Position numbers and translations under genes: made by a program. A stretch of DNA of 64,000 nucleotides from Sitta carolinensis. Taxonomy: Eukaryota; Chordata; Aves; Passeriformes; Sittidae. Location of the stretch: assembly GCA_032173965.1 (NCBI GenBank), contig CM063285.1, positions 28,555,160 to 28,619,159 on the forward strand. The letters are read 5' to 3'. Below, one piece after another: positions 11,001 through 21,657 of this stretch. How positions within the stretch are numbered: the first letter of the stretch is position 1; each line of letters starts with the position of its first letter. The notes under the pieces are model-generated. The model saw only the letters and a program-made list of their open reading frames with translations. It did no database searches and was not told the origin of the DNA.

Positions 11001-14000
11001 GTTTTTTTAATATGGGTGGTTGGTTGCAGAATAAAATATGTGGGATCTTGTTTGACTGATAGCATGTTTATCATGCTCATAACATTTATCATGAGAGGTT
11101 GTGATTTGTTTTTGTTTTCCTTAGCAAAGGTTACAAAACAAGTCTTATGCATTGCTATGAAGTAATTCCTGAAAAAGATGCATGCAAACTTTATTTTGAT
11201 TTGGAGTTTTACAAACCAGCGAATCCTGATGCAGATGGCAAGAGTATGGTCGTGAAGTTAATTGAGGTAAACTGGAGCAAAGTCATGCTGTGGATGAATA
11301 TGAATTTGTAGTTAATTTAATATGCAACCAAAGTATTTACCACTTAATCTTGATTATGCTATAGTAAAATTAAAAGAATTGCAGACCAAGTGATTATTTT
11401 TTATTGAGTAAAAATGCTATTTTAATTAAAGCAAGGGTTTAATCAAAGTGAGAGACAAAAATAAAGAATGATGCTGTTGGACTGTTTGTATTCATGGTAG
11501 GTTTACTGGCATGGTAAGTTTACTTTGTTAAGTTTACATGGAAAGTTTTTACTTTTGAAGATTGTTTTATGTGCTCTGCCACTTCAAAGCTGTAAAACTG
11601 AAGGACTGTTTAGGTGCTCATTAAAGCATCATCAATAAAAGTTCCATTCATCTATTCCTCAGTTAATTCCCTTTGCCTAATGCTGCAGTCGTATATCAAG
11701 GCTTAAATGAATCTCTCCTGAAAGTTTCTTTAGATGACAGTTCATTATAATTTAGTTAAATGATGATGTAAAGAGCATCATGTGACTACATTTACCAATT
11801 TGGTACCTAAAATTAAATACCTTTGCTAATCATCAATTTTATTAAACAGTGCAGTTTCCATTTTATTGCAATTTTTTTTGGTAAATGAACTCTCTGCAAG
11901 TTCAATATGGCATTCATATGCTTTTAGAAGAATATCTTCTGTTTTAATAAAATCTCATCATGAGTGGATGTCTATTTGTGAGACTTCTGTCACCTGCATG
12001 TCTCTAGCTAGAAGTGAACAAAAGTAAAAGATTATTGAGGTAATTCCTTCATAAAGAGCCCTTCATTGATAGAGAATTTAGAGGGGTTTATCCATTGTGG
12101 ATCAACTCCAAAATGTGGAGATTCCTCATGTTAAGAAGAGGATTTTGGATTTGCTACGTGAGGGATCTGAGCTGCTAAAACCCAAAGCTTCCAGATCTTT
12201 AGGTTCTGAGTGCTGTCCTAAACATGAGTAATCACTAGCTTGGTTTATAAAAGGTTTTTTAAGAGCTAATTTAGAGTGAAATATGTTGTCTGCCGAGTTA
12301 TTGTTCATTGGGTCATACCAATGACTTAGCTAAATTCTAGCAGTGAATTAGCTCACCAGTCCTTTATATCGACAGTGTCCACCTCCCACTCCTGGTGAGC
12401 CTGCATTACAAACATTGCCACTGTGGGTGTGAACTGTTGGTGGGGGAAAACAACCTGCAGGGTAAAGCCTCCTAACCAGACTTTGACCTGAGAAACTGGA
12501 AGTTATTTCAGCTTATCACTGTTAGTTACGTGACTTGCATATTTAAGGAAGTACAGTCTATGTCAAACTTGGTGAAAACGTGAGATGGGTTAGTTTGAAT
12601 TAAATTAATTGTATTCTCAAAATGAGGGAAAGAAAAGACCGTGGGAAAAATGTGGAATCTGAATTTGTGTCAGGTTTTATAGATACAACTACTAGAGTAA
12701 AACAACATAATAATGTTTATAATTTCAGCTTGTCAGCCAAAAATTAAAAGAACTTTATGATGTAAATTGTTCATCAGAAGATGTCTTGAACTTGGATTCC
12801 AGTACTGATGAAAAATTTAGTCGGCACTTAATATTTCTACCACAAAAGACTGTATTTAAGGATAATACTCATATTGGTAAGTGTGTTCTTCTCTCTTACA
12901 CCTAGAAAGGTGAAAATAAAAGGTGAGGTTTTGACTCATCTTCCAAATGCGTATTTATTTTAATGGAATTATATGTGGAAAAAAATATGTATTCCCAGCA
13001 TGCACATAATTATTCTCTATTTCATTGAGCCTCATTTTTTCTCATCTTCCACTTTCTTTTCCTATGATTGGCATGTGTTTGCATGTTTGCAAAAATGTAA
13101 CATTTTTGGTGCCTGAATGTTTTATTTACAAAAATACTGATTTCTATGAAACTCGCAAGTCTATGGCTCCTTAATTTTCATGTTAATGTCAGTCTTAATA
13201 ATTAAAGCTGCTATTTTTTCTTTGAATACAGTTAATTTCTGTTCAGCACGTTGTCAAAAAGGCAGGATAAAGATGATTTCAAGCCATGTGTGCATAAACA
13301 TGGTTAAGAGAAAGCTGAAAGCAATTCTAATTGTTTATGTAAGTTGGGATTTCTCTGATACGGCAACTCTAATCCAGAGAGTTGCCAGTTTAGGGTTGTC
13401 TTTACTCATTTGGGTGCCCCAGTACTCCTGTAGTGAATTATGAGGATGATGATGATTTTGGTGCTTGATATGCTGAGTCCTGCTGATAACGTAGCATGGG
13501 AGGAACAGTGTTTCATATTCATTCATGTTCTCCATGGAAGCTTCATCCAACAAGTGCAGAATCATCCTTGCCAGTTATTCCTTCCACTTAATTTTTTTTC
13601 CCCACATATTTATTCTGTTCTTTTTTGCTTTCTCCCCCGAACTAATTTGGCCACGGTTTTTATTTGTCTGTCTTTGGTTACCATCATCTAGCAGAGCCTG
13701 GAGTTACAATGGGAGTTGAATTACAATACTGGGAGTTTGAAAAGTCATTACAAAATACTTTTACAAAAGTAATTTTTGTTTGAGTAAGCTTTGGTCAAGC
13801 TCTTACATCAGTAAATACACCATGAAGCTGCTGTAAACATTTCAATCATTCCGAAAGTGAAATTAGGGAAAACAGTAATGGGGGGGGGCAATCACAACCC
13901 TTTCAGAATCCTAAGTCTGAACTTGTTAATATTTAGTTGTTTGGGTTTTTTTAAAGACATTTAGTGCAAATTTTTGTGAGGCATTGGTTTCTCAGTCATG

Positions 14001-17000
14001 GCCAGAAAAATTTTTACAGCGGGCTGGTCAAAAGAGTTCTTTTTAAAAATCCAGATGGGCTAAAAAGACCTGAACTTCAACCACTTCCATCTTGGCTTTT
14101 TTGAAAAATGTTTGCACAGAAACTCTCTTAAGTTCTTTCTTGACTCAAATGACATTACCTGCTTCTGGCCTTTTTTGCTTGTTTTTAAGGTAACTTTGTG
14201 AGAACCATTTTGCAGCCTGCCATAAGATTAATAGAGAGTAGGGCTGCTGTGATTCCAACAGAAGAAGCAGGGCATGTTTTCCAGTGTTCTGCAGGAGCTG
14301 GATTAGGTGGTTCTCTTAGAAACCTCACAGCTGTTGAAGATGATGCTAAAGACTGGCCAGCCATTGCTTACAAAACAAAGGATATGGAAATGCAACACCC
14401 AAGAGAAAATATGGATTTTTCCTTCCTAATAGTAATGATAAAGAAGGCAACAAGCAGCTTTTTGTGGATCTAGGTAAGTATAAGTGTTTTTAATCCTCTT
14501 TGAGATGCAACAAGTGTTAAGAATGAAATGTTCCTTAATCTTTGATTATGGAGAGTAAGAACAGTGGGGTTCTTACTGTTGTCCCTATGGTCAGACTTTA
14601 AATACATGCTGAAACTGTGATCATAAGTGCTGTAGTTTAAAGGAACCTTAGATTCATGGTCTATGGAACTTCTTATATTACTACATTTATTTATTTTGTT
14701 CTGAAGTTTAAAGTAATTCTTTCCACAAGATGACTAAATTTTTCCCCTTAAGGGCTTGGTGCTCCCAGTTGAATTAAAAGAGGATAGTATATATTGCATT
14801 TTTGTTATTTCAGTTGAATTAGAAGCTGCCTAATAAAGGAACAAGTCTTACAGGCATGGCTTTCTGTATTCTTGTATGAATTGAGCCTTGTTTCCCTGTT
14901 TGGAATGGCAGCTGTTAGCTTTCAGTGATGGGATAATAGAAATTTTGGGTTGGACACTTCATGGCCACCCAGCTGGGCATAGTCTGTTCATGGTATTAAA
15001 ATGTTACAAATCTCCAGGAGCACAACACCCATAGTCAAACTAAGACTATGCACAACACCCTTCTTCATATCTGTTTTCTTTTGTTTTTTGCCTTATCTCA
15101 GGGAACTGAAAATAGCTTAGCACACTTTTGCACAGCAGTGTGTTACACATTTCAGGACTTCACCTTGGTTTTTTTCCTCAGACTCTTCTGAAGAACCCCC
15201 ATTCCTTCAAATTCTTTTCATGGAATTCAGGATCACTTTTACTGTGGGCCTCTTCATTATGTCTGATCTATTAAAATGCAGTCCCAAAGTAGGCTACAGT
15301 AGGCTTCTCTGTTACTGAGTCAGAAGGGTTACTTTCACCTACTGTTCAAAATTCTTTCAAGCGTATTCGTGAATGGAATTTAAATAAAACCAATTTGTTC
15401 CCTGTCTCACTTTTTAAGAATTTGATCTTAGTTTCCCAAAATTAACCATCCTCAATATTTATGTTATACACATTACCTCAAAATCGGAAAGCTAAAGTCA
15501 AAATTGCTGAAATACTGAATTATATCATGAGGCTGCAGTGACAGAAAGCTTTGTGATGTTCTTGTATGAGGTCTGTAAGTGCATTTCTCTTCATGAAAAT
15601 CAAATGCAACATGCAAGTAAAACTCACCTTCTCAATCAATTATCAGATAGATTATGCAGTGTTAAGATACCTATTTTGTTGTCTGTTTTTGAGATTGAAA
15701 TTAAGCTTTCCTAATACATGCCTTAGAAAAGTTGTGAAGCAGTCCACAGAAAACAGAAAAGTTTGATTAAGTTCTTTCTGGTTAAAATAGTTGTGTAGCT
15801 TTTTGGGCTCAGTTGTATTTCACAAAGTTATTGTGAAAGAACCAATTTCTTGTACTGAAGGGAAGCTTTTAACAATTATAATGTCAGAATGATTAAAATG
15901 CCTACGTAGAGGTGTTGAGCATTTGTCTTAGTTATTCCGTAACATAAAAGTGTACCTGTGTGCCTGATCTTGCTTTGTCACATTTCTTCTATGGGATGTG
16001 AGCTAGGCAGGAACAGTTTTTGTCCATTTGTTAGTCTCTTAGCTGGGCCTAAGGAAAAGTGTTTACAAGTGCTCAATATCTTAAATCCTAGCCAGCACTG
16101 CCATGTTAAGAAATATGTTTTCCTGTAGGAGTTTATACAAAAAATAGAAATTTCCGGATGTATAAGTCATCAAAAGCAGGAAAAAATGTGATTCTGAAGA
16201 TAGCAGAGGATAATAAGTTTATCCCCAACTGTGAAAAGGATGTTTCCTTGGAAGAAGCATATTTTCTTTCCTCTTTAATCTGCAACATTCGGTAATTATT
16301 GAATTCCAGTCAAATGTATGGTGTTTTAAAATACGTATTTTAATAATAATTCTCCTGTAGCAGTTACAAACAACTATTATGAATAAGCAATTATTCAGTA
16401 AACATTGTTACAGTGTAATTTAGGAGTTCCTAGTAGAATTTCTTGGACTTGAAGAAAAAAATTTCTTGGGAATATTGTTCTTTTGTTAAAACCTGCCTTC
16501 AAATGTGGTACAGATTCAGTTGTGCCTCATTTCTCTATACACACTCAAAATGCCAAAACATAACCATTATTAAGTTTGGTCAGATTCTGTGTAGTTCTGG
16601 CAGCAAAACTTAGATATTTCTAATCAGTTAAATGTTAGAAGTCCAAATATTTTTCAAAGTAGGATAAGAAATACAAGGGGTTTTTGTCCATTATATTTTG
16701 AATACCAGATTTCCCATTTGGTACAGACCCCTCCATAGGTTGGGTACTTGTACAGACAATAATTAAGTTTTCTATATTTAATCTAAACCTCTGATATGTC
16801 ATACCTCATCTTAAGAAGATTCTAATCATTGCTGTAGCAGAAAGGTTAAAATAGTATTAAAACCTTTATTGAAAACATATATTTGTTCTGACTTCAGATT
16901 TTATATCCTGAAATGTTCATTGTCCTGAACTGATGCTAAGAAACCACACAGTGTATTCAGATCATAGGCATCAGCTGAATCCACCATAAGTATGGATGAG

Positions 17001-20000
17001 AAATTCTACTTTGTTGAATTTAGATTTCCGTGATCATCTGGCTTCCAGTTAGCAATGTCAAGGAAAAACAGTTCATTGTGGAGAGAAAAAAAATAAACTG
17101 AAACCTTCCAAAGGGTATATTTGCATAAATACTAGATCTAGAGCACATCTTGCCGTAGGAGTGTGGACCAGCAGTCGTTAAATGGGTGGATCCTGGGACT
17201 TTAGAGTCAATTGTTGCAGCTGGGGAGGAGAAGCCCCCATCCTGTGGTGGGAGCCAGGGGAACTGCCAAGGCCAGAAGGGAAAGTGCTTAGGGACAAGGA
17301 AAGGTGCAGGTTGGTCAAGGTTGGCAGGGACCTCTGGAGGTGTCCTGGCCCACCCCCAGGCCCAGGGCTGTGTCACGTTGTGCCCCCCGTGGGATGTCAC
17401 AGTGAGTGATAATGTACTGTATTACGCTGTAATCATATTCTTTTCTGTGTATTCTCTCCTTCAGAGTGAGTGATGACATGAAAGTTCTGTCATCTGGCTT
17501 TTCGGAGGAGGAGAGAAAAATGTCTGCGTTTTTAAACAGTAAAACTACCAGAAGCAGCAGAGGTACCTCAAGCCTTTTCTACTGCATTGAAACAAAAAAA
17601 TGCTCTTAGATGTTCTGTGACTCGTACACCTGGCAACTTCTGGGAGGGCCCTCCTTCAGCTGCCTTTCTGCAGGAGGCAGAGTACATCTGCACCGAAGGA
17701 TGCTCTGCAGCCCCTGAATGTCACTGACCCTCCCCTCTTGCACCCACAGCTGTCTTGCTGTGTCCCAGCTCCCTCTGCACCTTGGGGGTGGGAGTGGCAC
17801 TTCAAAGATCTACAAGAAAGTAACAGTGGCTTTATCCCTGGTTTTATTTAAGGGTGTGATGCGATTCATGTTCATTTTCTGCCTATGGTCTATATAAAGT
17901 CTAAGTGTTACAATGGAGTATTACTGTGGCAAACCCTCTAACAGTGTGTGTTTCGGGCTTTGGTTTAACAGATGCCATGGAAGGTTACCAGGGTTCACCA
18001 TATCCAGAAATTGATAATTTTGTTCGTTCTTTGGTTAATAAAGATGGGCTACAAGGAGGTAAAGAGACCATCTTGCTACTTACAAATATGTCTTCTGCAG
18101 CACTATTTCTAAAGAATTTAAAGAATTCTTTTTCTTTCCTCAGGGATACGACAATGGAGTTACTTTTCTCTCAAAGAAGTACTTATTTATGATATTTCTG
18201 GTTACCGTTGGTGTGAAAATATTGGAAGAGCTCACAAAAGTAACAATATAATGTATGTTCTTTAACTATTCAATTTAAAACAACTTTGTTTATTTTTTTG
18301 TCCAACTGCTGTTCTCTAGAAATGCTGAAAAACTTATGGATAAAATCAGCAACTGTTACAATTTCTGCTGTCTTGATCTGTGGGGATACAGTGTTTTAGT
18401 AACAAAAGCCCCACAAAACCAAAGAAACTATTTCCCCTCCCCCCCAAGTTTACTTTGTGATAACTAGATTTTTTTTCTAATAATTCTATGAAGTAATCTT
18501 CATGGTATTTAAAATATGGCCCAAAGATGCTAACATGAAAGTCAGAGTATGTTAAAGCTATTAAACAGTACTATGTTTTATACATCTGAGCTAGGAAGCT
18601 GAAAAATAAGAAAGCAAGCAGACTACTTTTGAATTAATTTATAGTGCATCTTAAATTACATTCTTATGCTATTAAAATGATTCTGTCATTTTAATAATTG
18701 AGAATTGCCATTTTAGAATGGTAATTCCTGCCACATGAATCAAGATGAATTTTGCTAGTGACTCTACAAGGACTCCTGTAGTTTTAGCAAAATAAATGAT
18801 GGAAAGTCGGTTTTTTAGATTTTATTAGAATTACAGTATATAATTAGCATAAATATTTTAACTAAAAATAATTGTATGTAACATTTAAAATCACTGAAAC
18901 ATAAGGAATGTATTTCTGAGAAACAAGGATATTCAAAAAACCCCACTGCTGGATGAACTTGCTGGTTTTCAAGTGAGTTGTTTGAAGTTTGGTGTTTCTA
19001 AAGCACAGTTGCAAAAGGGTGGCCTAATCAGTTGATAGAAAATAGTGATTTTATTTGGCTTTTATAATGAAATTAACTGTTACAGCAGAAGCAACAAAAT
19101 CTTATCTTATGGTTAAGTCCCATATGCTAATCATAATTTGATAACTTTTTCTTCCAAGCTTAACGTAATGAAGTTGACTAAATTTCACTTCCAGATGTTA
19201 GTCTTAAAAATTTATTTTATTAAACTTAAGAAACATGAAGTTTACTAAAAATCGTACAAAAAAGTATGTAGTGTGCTAAGAGTATGAAAGCAATGGCCAT
19301 AACTGAGGCCAAAACCTGTTCATTTAGTGTTAAGAGTTTCCTACTGTATGAATTCACTTCATTTATGTACTGTTACTAAAAAAACTAAATAATTTCATTC
19401 TTAGGATTCTGGTAGATCTAAAGAATGAAGTCTGGTATCAAAAGTGTCACGATCCTGTCTGCAGAGAACAAAACTTCAAATCACAAAGTATGTAGCCTGT
19501 GATCTCAATTATATTTGATACTTTTTGGAATGTTAACTTCAATTAATGTCTTGTATTTGATATAGGTTTCCCATTACCGCCTGGGATATGCCTCCCATCT
19601 CTTTTCAAAGAGGTAAGTTTTTGTCCTGTTCAGATGCTCAAGTTCTTGTGAGGCTCTGGAAGTCCTTGGATATTCCCACTAACATCTCAGTCTGCTGTGA
19701 GAGTTCACACATTGTTACAGTGGTATGGAAGAGGTCTGCAGAGCAGTTGGTGTGGTAGCTCCATATATTAATTTTTAAGTTTTCCAGCAATGCTGAGTTA
19801 CTGGAATTGTCTAACTTCACCTGGAACTAAAGACTTTCTCTGTTCTGATGTGAACAGCAGTTCCCAATGTCTAAGCCACAAGGCTGCTCCAGGTGCAGAA
19901 CAGAAAAACTGCCCAAGTTTAGCTCTGCTGTGCATGTCTGACTTCATGCAAGGTAAAACAGAACTGGTTCTGGAACACTTGAGTCAGTGAGAGTCAAATG

Positions 20001-20877
20001 TAAGTCAGCGACCCACATTTCTGAAATTCATTTACCTTCAGTTTAGTGTATTAAAGCAGCATGTTTCCCCAAACAGGCAGAGTATTTAAACTGACCTGAT
20101 ACTGCACCTAGAGTCTACGCCCTGAACATACAAGTTTTTCCACTGCTTAGGCAATAATTTTTGCAACTTATAAATTTAACAGCTTTAAATGTCATGCAGC
20201 AGCATGGCACATTAAGCTCTACTCAAGCAGCTCATCAATAGCTATTAGTGTTATCTCACAGAAAGTGTCATTTAAGTGGTTTTTTTCAGGTCCTGACAGT
20301 ATCTCTGAACACTTAAGTTAGTCTTGGTATTATTTTATGAAGCTGTACTCAACAGGCTACTTGTAGGGTGCTAGAAAAACAGCAAATTCCTACCCCTATT
20401 AAAATAGGCTTCCACAGGTTAATGTGGCTATACATGAGCACGCTGGTAAATCTTGTATTGGCCAGCTTTCTGCAGTATCCATTCTCTCACAAACTTCAAA
20501 CTTGCAGAGCAGCTCAAGGTATGAAGAGTATTTGCATATGGAGTAAGTAGTGTTCTTGTTTCTCAAAGGAAGAAGAGCCCACACTAATGGATGACAGAGG
20601 GCACACAGAAGGAAAAGTAAACCCACATTCCAATGTGTCAGATTTGTCAAAAAGCTCAGTATCTCCAGAGAACAGCTGGTCTCAAGACTTCCTGTTGTCA
20701 GACAGTGAGTGGGAAAACACAAGTGACGATGCCCATTTCCTAGAAGCTGTTGAAGATGTGGAACTAGCTGAAGCTGCAGATGATAGTCTGAATTACGACA
20801 TAGAAGAAATCCCAGATGAAGTTCTTTTGGAAGCTTTAAGGAAAGAAGACCTCTACACTAAAGAAGGCAGCAGCTAA
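5045..20877 (+). CDS. PRIMPOL: PRIMPOL (CCDC111), primase-polymerase; 13 coding exons, one uncompensated frameshift
   Basis: PrimPol is an archaeo-eukaryotic primase (AEP) of nucleus and mitochondria that reprimes DNA synthesis past lesions. Coding exons are 5045-5070, 8790-8973, 10074-10165, 11125-11266, 12729-12876, 14190-14473, 16129-16291, 17465-17562, 17972-18058, 18144-18252, 19405-19487, 19566-19612 and 20569-20877. Visible in order: AEP motif I DLEF (exon 4), motif II SRHLIF (exon 5), motif III VDLG across the exon 6/7 junction, zinc-finger Cys/His in YRWCENIGRAH (exon 10) and KCHDPVC (exon 11), then two acidic RPA-binding motifs (exon 13). Splice phases agree throughout, but the exons sum to 1772 nt, one short of a full frame; the fault lies in exon 6. 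As written, translation ends after 291 codons; the family length is about 560-590. This is either an assembly indel or a recent gene break. Identity is certain. Confidence 0.96.
5180..5212 (+). repeat. (CTCTG)n pentanucleotide microsatellite
   Basis: About six tandem CTCTG units lie 110 bp inside PRIMPOL intron 1, within the CpG island. The tract is likely length-polymorphic. Confidence 0.85.
5388..5940 (+). mobile_element. CR1 LINE fragment, 3' part, plus orientation
   Basis: The segment follows the CR1 ORF2 end and 3'UTR order: GTGTGCAGTTTTGGGCACC, then a CTGTATGAGGAG block, a TTCAGCCTGGAGGAG block, TTCTTCACCCAGAGGGTGG, and a GGATTAGATGATCCTTCCAG tail. Many frame-disrupting differences mark it as an old, dead copy. 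It is inserted sense to PRIMPOL about 320 bp after exon 1. The open frame at 5388-5666 is a remnant of the CR1 reverse-transcriptase frame, not a gene. Confidence 0.85.
6315..6490 (+). mobile_element. CR1 LINE 3' end fragment, plus orientation
   Basis: CR1 tail blocks are visible: GTGCCAAGTGCTCTAGGATG, CTGCTTGAGCAGGGAGG, CTGGACCAGATGACC and GGTCCCTTCCAAC, ending near ATTCTGTGAAT. The copy is truncated at its 5' end, as is typical for CR1. Confidence 0.85.
8790..8973 (+). CDS. PRIMPOL: PRIMPOL coding exon 2
   Basis: The acceptor is TTGCTTTAG and the donor GAG|GTATAT. It encodes RNEEKWQERLKKVEELASHY and on to AEAFNYVKTCKE, closely matching the vertebrate N-terminus. Just inside the exon, ATGAAGAGAAATGG lacks one A relative to the ATG-AAG-AGA-AAA-TGG expected from the family (M-x-R-K-W). 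The ancestral start at 8795 is therefore out of frame here. Confidence 0.95.
9920..9968 (+). repeat. Short tandem repeat, unit about 10-11 bp (TTTCTCTATAA)
   Basis: Four to five near-identical copies of TTTCTCTATAA / TTCTCTATAA lie in tandem in PRIMPOL intron 2. Confidence 0.85.
10074..10165 (+). CDS. PRIMPOL: PRIMPOL coding exon 3
   Basis: It encodes DVHVFALEKNTQSGQRFYLV and on to ELWFYY, part of the AEP core. The acceptor is weak (TTTATTTGAAAAG) and the donor is AC|GTGAGT. Length is 92 nt, leaving two bases for the next codon. Confidence 0.95.
11125..11266 (+). CDS. PRIMPOL: PRIMPOL coding exon 4 (catalytic motif I)
   Basis: It encodes TKGYKTSLMHCYEVIPEKDA then CKLYFDLEFYKPANP. DLEF holds the metal-binding Asp and Glu equivalent to human D114 and E116 (about residues 126 and 128 from the exon-1 start). 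The acceptor is TTTTCCTTAG and the donor GAG|GTAAAC. Confidence 0.97.
12729..12876 (+). CDS. PRIMPOL: PRIMPOL coding exon 5 (motif II)
   Basis: It encodes ELYDVNCSSEDVLNLDSSTD then EKFSRHLIF. The S-x-H of AEP motif II sits in SRHLIF. The donor is TTG|GTAAGT, and one base is left over. Confidence 0.97.
14190..14473 (+). CDS. PRIMPOL: PRIMPOL coding exon 6, frameshifted near its end
   Basis: The exon opens correctly with GNFVRTILQPAIRL, followed by a variable serine/acid linker. After DFSFLIV (about 14431) the inherited frame reads MIKKATSSFLWI then TAG at 14471-14473. In the +1 register the same DNA reads NDKEGNKQLFVDL, which joins exon 7 (GVYTKNRNFR) in the conserved way. The break lies in GTAATGAT at about 14432-14439, where family members have V-K-N-N/D, so one or four A residues are missing. 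No alternative donor in the exon repairs the frame. Confidence 0.93.
16129..16291 (+). CDS. PRIMPOL: PRIMPOL coding exon 7
   Basis: It encodes GVYTKNRNFRMYKSSKAGKN and continues to EEAYFLSSLICNI. With the end of exon 6 it forms motif III (VDLGVYT; human D280). It is fully open in the conserved frame, which can only be reached if exon 6 is not frameshifted. Confidence 0.96.
17300..17365 (-). mobile_element. Possible short CR1 tail fragment, minus orientation
   Basis: AGGTTGGCAGGGACCTCTGG followed by a pyrimidine-rich CCTGGCCCACCCCC stretch resembles the reverse complement of the CR1 3' end. The surrounding GC-rich block (17200-17400) in intron 7 is otherwise unassigned. The resemblance is short, so the call is tentative. 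Confidence 0.4.
17465..17562 (+). CDS. PRIMPOL: PRIMPOL coding exon 8
   Basis: It encodes RVSDDMKVLSSGFSEEERKM then SAFLNSKTTRSSR, the low-conservation linker. The acceptor is TCCTTCAG and the donor GAG|GTACCT. Confidence 0.93.
17972..18058 (+). CDS. PRIMPOL: PRIMPOL coding exon 9
   Basis: It encodes DAMEGYQGSPYPEIDNFVRS then LVNKDGLQG, a conserved lead-in to the zinc-finger domain. The acceptor is GGTTTAACAG and the donor GAG|GTAAAG. Confidence 0.96.
18144..18252 (+). CDS. PRIMPOL: PRIMPOL coding exon 10 (zinc finger, first half)
   Basis: It encodes GIRQWNYFSLKEVLIYDISG then YRWCENIGRAHKSNNI. The Cys of RWC and the His of RAH correspond to the first two zinc ligands of human PrimPol (C419, H426). 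The donor is AAT|GTATGT. Confidence 0.97.
19405..19487 (+). CDS. PRIMPOL: PRIMPOL coding exon 11 (zinc finger, second half)
   Basis: It encodes MILVDLKNEVWYQKCHDPVC then REQNFKSQ. The two Cys of KCHDPVC complete the C-H-C-C zinc site (human C446 and C451). Confidence 0.97.
19566..19612 (+). CDS. PRIMPOL: PRIMPOL coding exon 12
   Basis: This 47-nt exon encodes SFPLPPGICLPSLFKE, the counterpart of human CFPLPAEVCLLFLFKE. The donor is GAG|GTAAGT. Confidence 0.95.
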
Positions 20878-21232
20878 GCACAGGCCTGGCCAGCAGTGAA
20901 TGACACTTGTGTGTCGCATGCTGGTGTGAAGGGCCTTGTGGGGTAGTTTACAAGCACCATTCCAGAGCTGTAAGACAGAGAATGGAGTGCCTGGGTGAAC
21001 TTCAACAGGCAGGAGGAGAGTATGTGGGGACCAAAGAGAACTGGACTAAAAAACTCATCATGAATGCTGCTCCAAGTTTAGCACTTTTAATGCTCTTTGC
21101 TGTACAGTTTCTATTTTGTTAGTTGTATGTCCAAGTTTTATCGAGAAGCCAACAAAACAGACTTATTTCCATAAATGAGGTGAAATAATTTATTTCAAAT
21201 GCAAATTTAATAAAAAGATTTGTTTATTCATC
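20569..21232 (+). CDS. PRIMPOL: PRIMPOL terminal exon (coding to 20877, then 3'UTR)
   Basis: It encodes EEEPTLMDDRGHTEGK and on to the stop TAA at 20875-20877. DDAHFLEAVEDVELAEAADD matches RPA-binding motif A, and IEEIPDEVLLEALRKE matches motif B; both contact RPA1 in human PrimPol. The 3'UTR has AATAAA at 21209-21214, so cleavage is expected near 21225-21240. A second AATAAA at 21382-21387 would extend the transcript into the CENPU 3'UTR on the other strand. Confidence 0.94.
21189..21228. terminator. Interleaved poly(A) signals of convergent PRIMPOL and CENPU
   Basis: Plus-strand AATAAA lies at 21209-21214 (PRIMPOL). Minus-strand AATAAA (TTTATT on plus) lies at 21223-21228 and 21189-21194 (CENPU). 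With cleavage 10-30 nt downstream of each signal, the two mRNA 3' ends should overlap by tens of bases. Confidence 0.75.
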
Positions 21233-21519
21233 TTTGTTCAACCAGAGTCTGTTTGCTTTATGAATACATTCCTCTCAGGATTGCTTTAATAGCACAAGAT
21301 TAACACCCAACATTGTTCAGAGTATGGAAAAGAGTTATTAACTGTGACTGCTATTTCATTGATATTCTGAGACTATTTGACAATAAAAAGATACAATCTC
21401 TAAGTTGTTGACTTCTTTTAAACACTGAAACAAAACAGTAAAAATGATTAAACAAGCTTTAAGCACTGACATTTCTAATAACTGTTCCTACTGAATGTCT
21501 GAAAGTCTTAAAAAGACAC

Positions 21520-21657
21520 TTAATTTTTCCCTGATCTCTGCTCTTTTTGTACAGCCAGAGCCTCTTCCAGTTTCATATTGATACTCTCAAAGTGCCTTTC
21601 TGCTCCTAGAATTGTCTGGGACTCCACCAGGAGGGCAGGGAGGCTGGAAGTTCCATA
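21520..21657 (-). CDS. CENPU: CENPU coding exon 11 (stop exon)
   Basis: The acceptor is CTTCTCAACAG and the stop TAA sits at 21522-21520. It encodes YGTSSLPALLVESQTILGAE and on to EQRSGKN. SSLPALL...LLGAE-type sequence is the most conserved C-terminal block of CENP-U. The 3'UTR runs down to about 21170-21210. Confidence 0.94.
   Translation of the reverse strand, partial: YGTSSLPALLVESQTILGAERHFESINMKLEEALAVQKEQRSGKN

Larger units (their letters stand above)
8974..20568 (+). other. PRIMPOL: PRIMPOL introns 2-12
   Basis: The sequence between the listed exons is AT-rich intron. Apart from the 11-bp tandem repeat (9920-9968), the possible CR1 scrap at 17300-17365 and a 7-bp perfect stem (CATAGTC...GACTATG, about 15030-15050), nothing identifiable is seen. 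Longer blank stretches are 12877-14189, 14474-16128, 16292-17200, 18253-19404 and 19613-20568. Confidence 0.7.

Noticed and set aside
14428..14440. GTAATG as an alternative donor within PRIMPOL exon 6 that might avoid the frameshift
   Set aside because: Splicing there to 16129 leaves the wrong phase and soon meets a stop, so it does not restore the frame.
17182..17473. GC-rich open frames just before PRIMPOL exon 8
   Set aside because: They lie in an intronic GC-rich insert with a CR1-like scrap; the true exon starts at 17465 with the conserved RVSDDMK frame.
17606..17820. GC-rich minus-strand frame after PRIMPOL exon 8
   Set aside because: No splice sites or homology; ordinary intron sequence.
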